Shown: positions 12,134 to 23,133 of the stretch, piece by piece
How positions within the stretch are numbered: the first letter of the stretch is position 1
Layout: each line of letters opens with the position of its first letter
Assembly (NCBI RefSeq): GCF_002575655.3
Contig: NC_053040.3
Span: 460,026,780-460,090,779, forward strand
DNA: 64,000 bases
Source of the DNA: Aegilops tauschii subsp. strangulata
Taxonomy: Eukaryota; Streptophyta; Magnoliopsida; Poales; Poaceae
Direction: 5' to 3'
Notes under the pieces: generated by a model
What the model was told of the DNA's origin: nothing
Database searches by the model: none
Seen by the model: only the letters and a program-made list of their open reading frames with translations
Position numbers and translations under genes: made by a program

Positions 12134-13232
12134 CTATTGCCACGGATGGCCTGGCAGATATCCAAAGTTGTAGCTGGGGTCGTACTGAGAAGAAGAAGCC
12201 TCTGATTGCCACTGGTTGGCAATTGCCTCCGGATCCCACTGGTAATTAGACTGTCGTGGAGGATCAAATTGTGGTTCCGGCTCTGGCTCTCTGGCTGATA
12301 TAGGGTTCCGGTAGGCGTGAATGGCCGCCAGCGGAACGAGATACTGGCCTGCAGATAAATCAAACAAGGAAGGAGCAGGCAAGGTAATAGTCTTAGGCTG
12401 ATGTTTATCAAAGAACAATTTGTATTTAAGCGCCCCTTCCCTATTCTTAACAATAAAGTCATGCACTACCATACTCTTATAATCTAAATACACATTAGGC
12501 AGCAATTTTTCTTCCTTCTCATAGTGCCTAATAGGTATGTTAGTATGCAGCGAGGCGCGAAGCATAGACACCTCCAAAGATGGGGCCCTTTGTACGGTTC
12601 AGACTTAACCATTTGGCAATAATAGCGCCCATACTAACAGAGTCATCACAGAATAAAGCATGGAACAAAATAATAATATCAGGAACACTAAGGTTTCCAC
12701 AGTTTCCGCGACCAATTAAGCATCTACTAGCAAATATAGCAAAGTAGCGTAAAACAGGAAAGTGTGTGCTAGTGATTCTTGCATCGGAAACCTTCCTAGT
12801 TTCCCCTACAGTAATAGTATCAATAAACCCATCCAAATCTCTACGATGTGGTTCCTCTAAGCTACCCTCGAAAGGTATTTTGCAAACCCTGCAAAATTCA
12901 TATAGTGATATCTTCTTAACCACATCATATAAATGAAACTCTACTGAAGGAGGTGATTCCTTAGGATAATAGTAGAAGTTTTGCACAAAAGTATTGGTGA
13001 GTAAGAGATACTGTTCGCGTTGGTCGCGGAGGAAGTCGGTGAGGCCTACATTCTCAGCCAACTCATAAAAATCATCATAAATCCCGGCTGCTCTCAAGAA
13101 ATCATCACAAGGCCATTCACACGGCCGAACCTCCGCGGTACGAGGCAGATTATATTTGGGCCTCTCTTCTTCTTCACTTTGTTTTTCCTTCGAGCTTCGG
13201 CTCGATGAGCCCCTCAAAAATCTCTTCATCAT
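12134..13232 (-). pseudogene. Athila-type ORF downstream of gag (element 2), frameshifted
   Basis: Starts at 13232 with MMKRFLRGSSSRSS, a serine/arginine-rich leader, followed by VRPCEWPCDDF and a long globular region typical of ATHILA ORF1 proteins of grass gypsy elements. The first frame stops at 12540 and the continuing frame runs from about 12577 to 12134, so there is a frameshift near 12575; the C terminus is rich in P, Q, S and Y. In Athila elements an ORF at this position is sometimes called env-like, but I see no convincing signal peptide or membrane anchor. Function unknown. Confidence 0.65.
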
Positions 13233-13993
13233 TTTCTGAAAATTTCTGAAATTTTTAGTAACTTCAAATAAAAGTAAACCAAACTCAACAAAATTGATAG
13301 CAACTACTCCTACAAGTGCCTAGAGACTATATCATGCATTAGAACTACTTGGAACCATATAAATTTGACATGCAAGCTCAAGAACATAGTCACCTAGGCA
13401 GCACAAATTTGCAATGAATAAAGCACTAGAACAAAAACTAATTGGACCAATGGAGGAGTCACATACCAAGGAACAATCCCCCAAAGCAGTTTTGTGAGAG
13501 GTGCTTTGAGCAAGGAGATCGAAAATCGCAGCAAAATGAGCTAGAACTCGTGCTTGAGCTGGATGGTGATTTTTTTTGGAGGAAGAAGAAGTGTGTGGGT
13601 GCAGGAATAAGTGGAGGGGAGCCACCGTGGGCCCACGAGGCAGGGGGCGCGCCCTCGACCCTCGTGGCCAGGTGCCAGCTCCCCCTGCTGTGTTCTCAGT
13701 GCCAAATATTCTCAAATATTCCAGAAAAAATCATATTAAATTGGTAGGGCATTTGGAGAACTTTTATTTTCGGGGTATTTTTATTGCACGGATAATTCAG
13801 AAAACAGATAGAAAAATACTATTTTTACTTTATTTCAACTAAATAACAGAAAGTAAAAGGAGGGTACAGAAGGTTGTGCTTTCTAGCTTCATCCATCTCA
13901 TGCTCATCAAAAGGAATCCACTAACAAGGTTGATCGAGTCGTGTTAACAAACTCATTTCAAATAACATGGAACCGGAGAAATTTTGAATAACA
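13233..13993 (-). repeat. Non-coding spacer of element 2
   Basis: Joins the end of the gag-protease frame to the downstream ORF, where an autonomous gypsy element would carry reverse transcriptase, RNase H and integrase. It matches 1773-2642 of element 1, including its GC-rich palindromic stretch, so both elements share the same pol-less structure. Confidence 0.6.
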
Positions 13994-15421
13994 CTATGTT
14001 ACCTCAACAGGGATATGCACATCCCCAATAATAAGAATATCATATCTCTTCTTGACAGTAGGAAGAGGAAATTCAAAACCTCCAAAAATAATCGATGGAA
14101 TTTTTCCAATAGAGTTGATACTGTGGACTTGAGGTTGTTTCCTCGGAAAGTGTACCGTATGCTCATTACCATTAACATGAAAAGTGACATTGCCTTTGTT
14201 GCAATCAATAACAGCCCCTGCAGTATTCAAAAAAGGTCTTCCAAGAATAATAGACATACTATCATCCTCGAGAATATCAAGAATAACAAAGTCCGTTAAT
14301 ATAGTAACATTTGTAACCACAACAGGCACATCCTCACAAATACCGACAGGTATAGCAGTTGATTTATCAGCCATTTGCAAAGATATTTCAGTAGGTGTCA
14401 ACTTATTCAAATCAAGTCTACGATATAAAGAGAGAGGCATAACACTAACAGCGGCTCCAAGATCACATAAAGCAGTTCTAACATAATTTCTTTTAATGGA
14501 GCATGGTATAGTTGGTACTCCTGGATCTCCTAACTTCTTTGGTATTCCACCCTTAAAAGTATAATTAGCAAGCATGGTGGAAATTTTAGCTTCCGGTATC
14601 TTTCTTTTATTTGTAACAATTTCTTTCATATACTTAGCATAAGGATTCATTTTGAGCATATTAGTTAATCGCATACGGAATAAGATAGGTCTAATCATTT
14701 CAGCAAAGCGCTCAAAATCCTCATCATCCTTTTTCTTGGATGGTTTGGGACGAAAAGGCATGGGTTTCTGAACCCATGGTTCTCTTTCTTTACCGTGCTT
14801 CCTAGCAACAAAGTCTCTCTTATCATAACGTTGATTCTTTGATTGTGGGTTATCAAGATCAACAGCGGGTACAATTTCTACATAATTATCATTACTAGGT
14901 TGAGCATCAACATGAACATCATCATTAACATTATCACTAGGTTCATGTTCGTTACCAGATTGTGTTTCAGCATCGGAAATAGAAATATCATTTGGATTCT
15001 CAGGTGGTTCAGGAATAAGTTCACTAGAAGCATGCAAAGTCCTATCGTTTTTCTTTTTCTTCTTTTTAGAAGGACTTGGTGCATCTAAATTATTTCTCTG
15101 AGAATCCTGCTTAATTCTCTTAGGGTGGCCTTCGGGATACAAAGGTTCTTGAGTCATTTTACTAGTTCTAGTAGCGACTCTAACAGCATAATCATTATTC
15201 TTACTATTTGATTCATTGAGCAAATCATTCTGAGCTTTAAGTACTTGTTCTACTTGAGTGGTAACCATAGAAGCATGTTTACTAATGAGTTTAAGTTCAC
15301 CTTTAACTCTAGACATGTAATCACCCAAGTGTTCAATCATATAAGCATTTGGTTTTGATTGTCTACCAAAATAAGCATTAAAATCTTCTTGCTTAACCAT
15401 AAGGTTATCAAACTCATCCAA
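13994..15421 (-). CDS. gag C-terminus and aspartic protease of element 2, 5'-truncated
   Basis: An open frame of 475 codons on the minus strand. It contains the C-terminal part of gag, a lysine-rich linker with polar repeats, and a retropepsin-like fold with LCDLGAAVSVMPLSLYRR (D-L-G is the usual catalytic triad variant in plant gypsy elements) and ILGRPFLNTAG. The frame runs on to about 15470 into the deletion junction with the LTR, so the N-terminal gag leader and true start codon are missing. It ends VPVEVT at 13994 without entering a reverse transcriptase. The frame is uninterrupted, unlike element 1, so element 2 decayed less. Confidence 0.75.
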   Translation of the reverse strand: MDEFDNLMVKQEDFNAYFGRQSKPNAYMIEHLGDYMSRVKGELKLISKHASMVTTQVEQVLKAQNDLLNESNSKNNDYAVRVATRTSKMTQEPLYPEGHPKRIKQDSQRNNLDAPSPSKKKKKKNDRTLHASSELIPEPPENPNDISISDAETQSGNEHEPSDNVNDDVHVDAQPSNDNYVEIVPAVDLDNPQSKNQRYDKRDFVARKHGKEREPWVQKPMPFRPKPSKKKDDEDFERFAEMIRPILFRMRLTNMLKMNPYAKYMKEIVTNKRKIPEAKISTMLANYTFKGGIPKKLGDPGVPTIPCSIKRNYVRTALCDLGAAVSVMPLSLYRRLDLNKLTPTEISLQMADKSTAIPVGICEDVPVVVTNVTILTDFVILDILEDDSMSIILGRPFLNTAGAVIDCNKGNVTFHVNGNEHTVHFPRKQPQVHSINSIGKIPSIIFGGFEFPLPTVKKRYDILIIGDVHIPVEVT

Positions 15422-15473
15422 ACATTGGCTAGCAAACTTAGTAGGGGGATTTCAGCTTTATCATATCTATAGA

Positions 15474-16798
15474 GAGAGCCAAAGAATATTCTCAAGTATT
15501 AGCAGTTGAGTTGTTAATTCAACCACACCTGGATAACTTAGTATCTGCAGCAAAGTATTTAGTAGCAAAGTAATATGGAAGTAATGGTAACGGTAGCAAA
15601 AGTAATATTTTTGGGTTTTGTAGTAATTGTAATAGTAGCAACGGAAAAGTAAATAAGTGAAGAACAATATGTGAAAAGCTCGTAGGCATTGGATCGATGA
15701 TGGAGAATTATGCCGGATGCGGTTCATCATGTAACAATCATAACATAGGGTGACACAGAACTAGCTCCAATTCATCAATGTAATGTAGGCATGTATTCCG
15801 AATATAGCCATACGTGCTTATGGAAAAGAACTTGCATGACATCTTTTGTCCTAGCCTCCCGTGGCAGCGGGGTCCTAACGGAAACTAAGGGATATTAAGG
15901 CCTCCTTTTAATAGAGTACCGGACCAAAGCATTAACACATAGTGAATACATGAACTCCTCAAACAACGGTCATCATCGGGAGTGGTCCCGATTATTGTCA
16001 CTTCGGGGTTGCCGGATCATAACACATAGTAGGTGACTATAGACTTGCAAAATAGGATCAAGAACTCACATATATTCATGAAAACATAATAGGTTCAGAT
16101 CTGAAATCATGGCACTCGGGCCCTAGTGACAAGCATTAAGCATAGCAAAGTCATAGCAACATCAATCTCAGAACCTAGTGGATACTAGGGATCAAACCCT
16201 AACAAAACTAACTCGATTACATGATAAATCTCATCCAACCCATCACTGTCCAGCAAGCCTACGATGGAATTACTCACGCACGGCGGTGAGCATCATGAAA
16301 TTGGTGATGGAGGATGGTTGATGATGACGATGGCGACGGATTCCCCTCTCCGGAGCCCCGAACAGACTCCAGATCAGCCCTCCCGAGAGAGTTTAGGGCT
16401 TGGCGGTGGCTCCGTATCGTAAAACGCGATGAATCTTTTTTCTCTGATTTTTTCTCCCCGAACACGAATATATGGAGTTGGAGTTGAGGTCGGTGGAGCT
16501 CCAGGGGGGCCACGAGGCAGGGGCGCACCCAGGGGGGCAGGCGCGCCCCCCACCCTCGTGGAAAGGGTGTGGGCCCCCTGACCTTGATTCTTTTGCTAGT
16601 ATTTTTTATTATTTCCAAAAATAATCTCCGTGGAGTTTCAGGTCATTCCGAGAACTTTTGTTTCTGCACATAAATAACACCATGGCAATTCTGCTGAAAA
16701 CAGCGTCAGTCCGGGTTAGTTCCATTCAAATCATGCAAGTTAGAGTCCAAAACAAGGGCAAAAGTGTTTGGAAAAGTAGATACGACGGAGACGTATCA
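15474..16798 (-). repeat. 5' LTR of element 2, truncated
   Basis: Matches the LTR at 5396-6798 from about 5478 onward; the first ~80 bp on the + strand side (the element-oriented LTR end) are gone and gag sequence is fused in their place. It ends GACGTATCA at 16798, followed by the AGTAG target repeat. Confidence 0.85.
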
Positions 16799-16803
16799 AG
16801 TAG
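16799..16803 (+). repeat. Target site duplication AGTAG, right
   Basis: Pairs with 8698-8702 and marks the outer boundary of the element 2 insertion. Confidence 0.85.
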
Positions 16804-19800
16804 TAGGCACCCTCTGCGTAGTAGGAGTTGTTGTCGACGATGGCGTCTGGCTCCTGGGCTCCAGCATCTGGTTGCGACAACCGAGAGGAAAGGAAAGGGG
16901 GAAAAGATGGAGAAAAGCAACCGTGAGTACTCATCCAAAGTACTCGCAAGCAAGGATCTACACTACATATGCATGGGTATCTGTGTAAGGGGCAGTATCA
17001 ATGGACTGAACTGCAGAATGCCAGAATAAGAGGGGGATAGCTAGTCATGTCGAAGACTACTCTTCTAGCAGCTTCCATCTTGCAGCATGTAGAAGAGAGT
17101 AGATGGTAAGTTCACCAAGTAGCCTCGCATAGCATAATCCTACCCGGCGATCCTCTCCTCATCGCCCTGTGCGAGAGCAATCGCCGGGTTATATCTGGCA
17201 CTTGGAAGGGTGTGTTTTATTAAGTATCCGGTTCTAGTTGTCATAAGGTCAAGGTACAACTCCGGGTCGCCTGTTACCGTGGACACGGCTATTCGAATAG
17301 ATCAACTTCCCTGTAGGGGTGCACCATATTACCCGACACGCTCGATCCCTCTGGTCGGGCACACTTTCCTGGGTCATGTCCGGCCTCGGGAGATCAACAC
17401 GTCGCAGCCCCACCTAGGCTCAATAGAGAGGTCAGCACGCTAGTCTAAATCCTATGTGTGCAGGGGTCTGGGCCCATCGCCCATTGCACACCTGCACGTT
17501 GCGTACGAGGCCGGTGAGCAGACCTAGCCTCCCTTATACAAGAGCTGGTGTTCCAGTCCAACCCGGCGCGCGCCGCTCAGTCGCTGACGTCAAAAAGAGC
17601 TTCGGCTGATACCACGACGCCAGTTGCCCATATCTTGTCCCACGTGGCGGTTAGTGCATATAAGGTCAATGACCCAACTCAGATCCAATACCAAGATCTC
17701 GTTAAGCGTGTTATTATGAAGTAACCGCGGATGCCGACCAGGGCCAGGCCCACCTCTCTCTTAGGTGGTCTCAACCTGCCCTGTCGCTCCGCCACAAAGA
17801 TCCACCCAAAGGGCCGTCGGGACAAAGGTCCTTTCAGCCCCCAATCCGTGAATCACTCGCGGGTACTCTACGAGCCGACCCGACTTTAGTCACCACAAGT
17901 ATCATACATTATGTATATAAGTATATACCCATGATCACCTCCCGAGTGATCATGGCCCGATAGTATAGCATGGCAGGCGGACAAGAATGTAGGGCCACAG
18001 ATGGAATACTAGCATCCTATACTAAGCATGTAGGATTGCAGGTAAAGGTAACAATAGTAGTAGCAAGGACAGGCTATGCATTAGGATAGGATTAAGGGAA
18101 AGGAGTAACATGCTACACTACTCTAATGCAAGCAGTAGAGAGAAGAATAGGCGATATCTGGTGATCAAGGGGGGGCTTGCCTGGTTGCTCTGGCAAGAAG
18201 GAGGGGTCGTCAACGCGGTAGCCGATCTGGGTAGCAGCGGCGTCGGTCTCGGTGTCTAACGAGAGTAGAGGGGGAAGAAACAATAAATATAATGCAAACA
18301 TATGCATGACGATGCATAACATGACAATGAGTGGTGCTAGGTGTGCCCTAACGTAGTGCTACACGATACCGAGGAAGGGGGAACCCATCCGGGAAAGTTT
18401 TCCCGGTTCCGGACAAATGTCGGTCAAGTGACCGGAGGGGGTTTGTTCCAGGTTTGGATAGTTAGAGGTATCCGACGGGTATGTGGGTAGCGTATGGTGG
18501 TTTGACTCGTCGTTCTGAGCAACTTTTATGTAGAAAGTTTTTCGATCCGGGCTACGGTTGAATTCCTATGAATTTCCGAAGTTTTCTGAAAATCTCTGAA
18601 ATTCTGCAGAGTCTGAGAAGCCCTCAGTTTCTAAACACCACTTAGCCGTTTTCCGAAGGCTATTGCTATTGACCTGTACATCCGATGATTTTGTTCCTTA
18701 TATCAATTGTGAGCATTTTTCTGCGATCTACATGTTAATATCACTTTTATCCATATTAGAGTTCATTAGCTTGATCATCCACAACTCTAAAGTAGCCATG
18801 AAAATAAAGCTGTTTTCAGTCTTTCACTTAACAGAACTTAGGCTTTTGTCTTTTTCATAGCATTTAATCCCTACATCTAATGGATTTGGTCCAGTGGGGT
18901 AAAATGAAGTTTGTCAAGTGTACTTTCAGTCCACACAATTTTTATTTACATTAAAATTCGTTTTGTTATTGTTTTGCTGCAGTAAAGAGGGGTAGTCAGT
19001 GTAGAAGTAGCCAAGCTAGCTATGGCTACAGTAGCATTCAACAGCAGCAGCAAGTTCAGTAGAGCAGCAGCGGGCAACGGCATGGCGCAGGCGCGGCCAG
19101 GCAACGCCGCGCATGGCCGGATGCGTCCCAGGTCACGTTGCCGGAGCAAGCGGTGGGCGGAGGCGGCGGCAAGGCCGAGCGCGGGCAGGCGGCTGCACGA
19201 GACGGCCGGCACGGCGATCGGGTAGCGACGGGGCTTCGCGGGCGAGCCGGGACAAGGCTAGGGGTGCATGCACACGCCAAAGGAGGCTGCAAGGAGACTC
19301 GTCGGGCGCGGCGGCTTCAGCAGCAAAAGCTGCATCGATAGTGGCGGTGCGGTAGCAGGCGAGCAGCAGCGCAGGCAGACGCGTCCAGGGGCGGTGGTAC
19401 GCGCGGGCAGATGAGGCCAGTGGTCGCGGGCGCGGCGACGCAGAGGCGGGGTGGCGAGTGGGCGCGGGGGGGGGGAGCAGAGCTCCGGTGTGGCTGCGGG
19501 TGGGTGAGGGGGACGTCTGCGGCGAGTAGCAGGGCAGCAGCGGCAACTCACGCAGGCGGGAGCGACAACAGGCTAGCGTGCGTGCACTGGAGGCAGAGGG
19601 CGCGACGAGGTGCGGGTGAGCACGAGCGGGAGCAGAGCTCCGGTTCAGGGCGACCGAGGCGAACAGGCGCCGCTACGGCGATGCATGCGTAAGGGAAATA
19701 GGGGGGAAAAGACCGGCAGCTCACTAGGAAGGCACACGATGGCCCGGCGAAAGGTTAGTAGCGCAGGGGTGGCCGGATTTGAGGAATAACGCCGGCGACC

Positions 19801-20621
19801 GAAGGATGAAGACGCGCTCGATCTGCTCGGTGAAGTCCTTCCCGGCTCGAGCCCATCGTTGTAGTCGAACGGGGGCAAGCGAGGCGCGAACGAGTCCGTT
19901 GAGGGGGAAGACGGGGATGACGGCGGAGACGGGCGACGGTGGCGGTGAGGCAACTCTGGCGAGGATGAATGGCGTCGGCGTCGGGCGCCCGGGGCTTGGG
20001 CGGGCGTCGGGCTCGAGGAAAGAAGGGGGGTCGGGGGAAAAGGTCGGTGCCGTGGCGGGCATCGGCCACAGCCACAGCAACAAGGAACAGGGGAGCGGGG
20101 GTGAGTTCGTCCTGGTAGCGTAGCTGGGCCAAGGCCCAGTTGGGCCAGAGGGTTTCACCCCTTTTCTTTTTTCTATGTTTTTTTTTCTTTTTTTATTTTC
20201 CTTTTTCTTATCTTTCCTTTTACTGTTTTGTTTTATTTTAGTTTCATATAATATAAAAGTTGTACCTATAATAGTATCACTAATTATACCTCTGCTACAA
20301 AAAGGTTTAACCCCCAAATAATATAGTTTAGTATTTTATAAAATACAAGCGACATTTACTTAATTGTTTTACCTACTGTTTTAATTATTTTTGAGCAGTT
20401 AAACATTTTATAAAAATGTGGTTTTCCACCATAATCACTTATGATTTATTTGTCACCGTTTGTACTTTTTAGTTTTGACTTTTGAAAACTTTTCTAGTTT
20501 GACTTTATTTTAAATTTGAATTCCGAATCGGTTTTGAACTACGTGAGATTATCAACAGTAACCGACGTGACCTGGCATCATTAGTAGAGGTTCACTGTAG
20601 CTTAATTATCCGGGTGTCACA

Positions 20622-21452
20622 AACTTCAAGCAGCTGATTGAGTTGAAGAAGCAATCCAATCTGATAGCTTTAGGAATACTTTCTCTAGGAATTTTTTACT
20701 TGATGGACATCTCTGGTTAGAGATGTTTGTCTATTGTTGTTGCCACTGTTTAGCAATCCAAGTCTGTTTATCTCAAATGCAACTTTGTTTAGTGCAACTG
20801 TCGATCTCTGAATGTATGCAGTTTACTGTTATGTTTCGACACTTTCAGTTTCGGTAGAAGACAACTACAAGTTCAGTGATAGGATTATTTTCTTAGCTAA
20901 TAACCTCGAGTGTTGGATCATACCCTAGCTCGTCAGATGACAGTAAGCAGTACTTGAGCAGCACAAGGGATATACATCAAGTTCATCTCTTCTCTCTCGC
21001 ACTTGCCAAACTTTTGTCCTCGAGTTCGTCAGCTCTGCTAGAAAAAAAACCTAGTTCACGGGCCCAAAGAGAATCAAGCTGCAATAGGCCCACAAAGGAT
21101 AAATGAGGCCCAGAAACAAGCGATGTTTCTTTTTTGTTTAGGAACGATTGCTTTGTTCTTTTTTGTTTAGGAATTTTTTTGGCTTTCCTTTATGGGTCCC
21201 TTCATTTTTTTATTTGATTTCCCTTTACCGTATGTGCTTTTGTTTTGCTTGCTCACAACCTGGCTTAGTTTGGCGGTGAAGTAATTTTAGAATCAAGGTA
21301 TTTGCAAACCGCAGTATTATTATGCCTAGCGAACCAATACTTCAGTATTGGAAAAAGAGGTCCAACCCTCTTTTTTATATACTTCAAAAATAGTGTAGTT
21401 TTCTAGATATTAAAGTATATAAAACTACACTTTTGACTAAAGCCAAACATCT
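20622..21452. repeat. Duplicated LTR flank, right copy
   Basis: Matches 735-1566 with scattered substitutions and small indels. The offset between the copies is almost constant (19887 at the LTR end, 19886 at the end of homology). After 21452 the sequence continues smoothly through more TACTT-rich foldback-like DNA, which suggests that this copy retains the original context. No gene is supported. Confidence 0.7.
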
Positions 21453-21899
21453 CAAAGTATTTGATACTTCAATATTTCTGGAAACCAAAGTATTCTTGGA
21501 ATACCTAAAAAATACAGAGCTCCCAAACCAAAGCCGTGTACAATATGTTCTTATTTTTAGAAGGCATCTATAAACACATCATTTTTAGTTAGTTTGGTTA
21601 ATTTTGCCCACGTCAATTAGCCGTGTCTAAACTTGGGACAAACAAAATACAAACATAACAAAGCATTAATATAACACACATAACTTAACTTAGATAGGGT
21701 TGCTAGGGCAACACAAGTTCTTACATATAACACGACACCAATAGATAATTAACCTTACATAGATAGGGTAGCAAGCTAGGGCAACACACGCACCAAACTC
21801 ACACTACATACTAGATAGGGTAGCTAGGGCAACACCGCCATGTCTTCACCGTCGTCTTCACCTTAACCACCGGCTTCACCGTCTTCTTCGCCGCCGGCT
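21453..21899. other. AT-rich region with three short direct repeats
   Basis: Contains the rest of the foldback-like AT-rich sequence (to about 21540), then three degenerate copies of TAGATAGGGTAGCTAGGGCAACAC at about 21688, 21758 and 21813. These copies lie just downstream of the minus-strand gene at 21900-22328, probably in its 3' untranslated or flanking region. Their role is unknown. Confidence 0.45.
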
Positions 21900-22328
21900 T
21901 CAGTACTGCTCCTCCTCAAGGCCGTTCTCGCCGAGGTAGTACGGGAGGCTGTGCATGCGGCTGCGAGCGGGGAAGACGCTCTCGAAGTCGGTGAAGATGT
22001 TATAGGTGGTGAATGCGATGAACTCGCACCCACACCGATACACCTTGCCGAGCAGGTAGTAGGCATCGAACCTGTTGGTGAAGTGGACGACGAACCCTAC
22101 CACTGTAGCATTGGCATGGGGACGCTGCTCCACGAGGTTGAACATGGGCGGCGAGCCCGCCGGGAGGTGGTGGAAGCCCGCATGGAGGAACCCCCGTGCA
22201 AACTCAGTGCTACCCCTCCAGCGTGAAAATGCCCACACGCGGAGCGATGCGACGACGACGACGTTGGCGGGGTACCGCCGTTCCGGCACGGTGGGCGGCT
22301 CTTGGAACGTCGGCCCGTTGTACTGCAT
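21900..22328 (-). CDS. Hypothetical 142-aa protein, intronless
   Basis: Starts at ATG 22328 and ends at 21900. The protein begins MQYNGPTFQEPPTVPERRYP, has a hydrophobic/aromatic middle with repeated beta-strand-like patterns (VVVVASLRVWAF; VVGFVVHFTNRFDAYYL) and an acidic tail. I see no signal peptide, membrane helix or known catalytic motif. I believe similar short proteins occur in other Triticeae sequences, but I cannot give a function. A TATTTAAA box lies 69 nt upstream of the ATG, and GC content is high across the frame, both in favour of a real gene. It could also be cargo of an unrecognised transposon. Confidence 0.5.
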   Translation of the reverse strand: MQYNGPTFQEPPTVPERRYPANVVVVASLRVWAFSRWRGSTEFARGFLHAGFHHLPAGSPPMFNLVEQRPHANATVVGFVVHFTNRFDAYYLLGKVYRCGCEFIAFTTYNIFTDFESVFPARSRMHSLPYYLGENGLEEEQY

Positions 22329-22396
22329 CTTGCTCGCTTCGCTGAGTGTTTGCTTTGGCTTCTGGGGGAAGAAGATAAGGGGGAGGCGCAGGGTGG

Positions 22397-22404
22397 TTTA
22401 AATA
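22397..22404 (-). promoter_or_regulatory. TATA box TATTTAAA
   Basis: On the minus strand this octamer lies 69 nt upstream of the ATG at 22328 inside a GC-rich context, so it stands out. Position fits a core promoter with a leader of about 40 nt. Confidence 0.55.
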
Positions 22405-23133
22405 GCCGGGGGAAACGAAGAGGGTACACGCGGAAACGGCGTAGATCGTGACTCAGTGTGTGCGTGCACCGATGCGATCATCAATGTGTGAACATGAATC
22501 GATGCGAGCGTGCTCTGTGTGCTCTGCGTTGGCGGCTGCCTGCCTCCCCCTTCTGCGTGCTTTGCGTGAATCGATGCCACAACTGAATGGAGCGGCAGCC
22601 GTGCGGCGTGAACCGATGCCTCGACATATGGACGCGAGCGTGCAGCCTTCCCCTTCTGCCACCGGCACGTATGCCTGTGACGCGTGAAACGACACTGCGG
22701 AGCGACTGAATCCACCGGCAACCATGCGGCATGGATCGATGCGTGCGTGTCGGCGTGCATGCATGCGATTAGGTCTAGGTCACTAGATGTGTGCGTGGCG
22801 GCGTTCGCATGCATAGCAGGCTGCATCGATGCCAAAGCCGGGCATGCATAGCAGGCTCCATCCATCGATAGCAGGCTTTTTAAATTTATTACCAACAAAC
22901 TAACGGGCCCGTCCGATGAACACAAACACGGCCCAACCAGCGAAGCCACAGCCACAGTCAACAGAGTCCAACGTGGCCCCACAAGTCAGTTAACGGTCAA
23001 GACGACAAACGTCTTGTATGAACATTTGTGAGAGTTTCAGCTAAGGGAGTGGGGAAAAGTGAGCAAAAGTTTGGAGCGTGGGGAAAACTGAGCACAACTA
23101 AGGAATTGGGGGCACAGATGGAATAATCCCTTG
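22405..23133. other. Intergenic, GC-rich then unique sequence
   Basis: 22440-22870 is rich in TGCATG, GATGCGA and similar words and is open in several frames on both strands, which I attribute to composition. 22880-23130 looks like unique or old repeat DNA. I see no gene, RNA or complete transposon terminus. Confidence 0.4.

Larger units (their letters stand above)
8703..16798 (-). mobile_element. Athila-like gypsy retrotransposon, nested (element 2)
   Basis: An 8.1-kb insertion into the TGTGACG LTR, flanked by AGTAG. In minus-strand order: truncated 5' LTR (16798-15474), gag-protease (15421-13994), spacer, Athila-type downstream ORF (13232-12134), a 2-kb non-coding stretch, polypurine tract (10106-10090) and 3' LTR (10089-8703). 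There is no reverse transcriptase, RNase H or integrase, so it is non-autonomous. A deletion fusing gag to the LTR removed the primer site, so it can no longer replicate. Confidence 0.88.
8373..20621 (-). repeat. Long 5' LTR of TGTGACG gypsy element, split by element 2
   Basis: It starts TGTGACGCCC at 8373 and ends GGGTGTCACA at 20621, so the termini are inverted repeats with one mismatch. The 330 bp at 8373-8702 join directly to 16804 once element 2 and one target repeat (8703-16803) are removed, giving an LTR of about 4.1 kb. The part at 16804-20621 has no supported gene; its GC-rich open frames at 19022-19692 overlap on both strands and have no domain. The family is very common in Triticeae, but I cannot name it reliably. 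Confidence 0.7.

Noticed and set aside
19022..19692. Overlapping long frames in the GC-rich part of the LTR
   Set aside because: Open on both strands in several frames because of GC content, with Arg/Ala/Pro-rich translations and no domain.
22398..22982. 194-codon minus-strand frame
   Set aside because: Low-complexity translation rich in A, H and S; open frames on both strands; overlaps the candidate promoter of the gene at 21900-22328; no motif.
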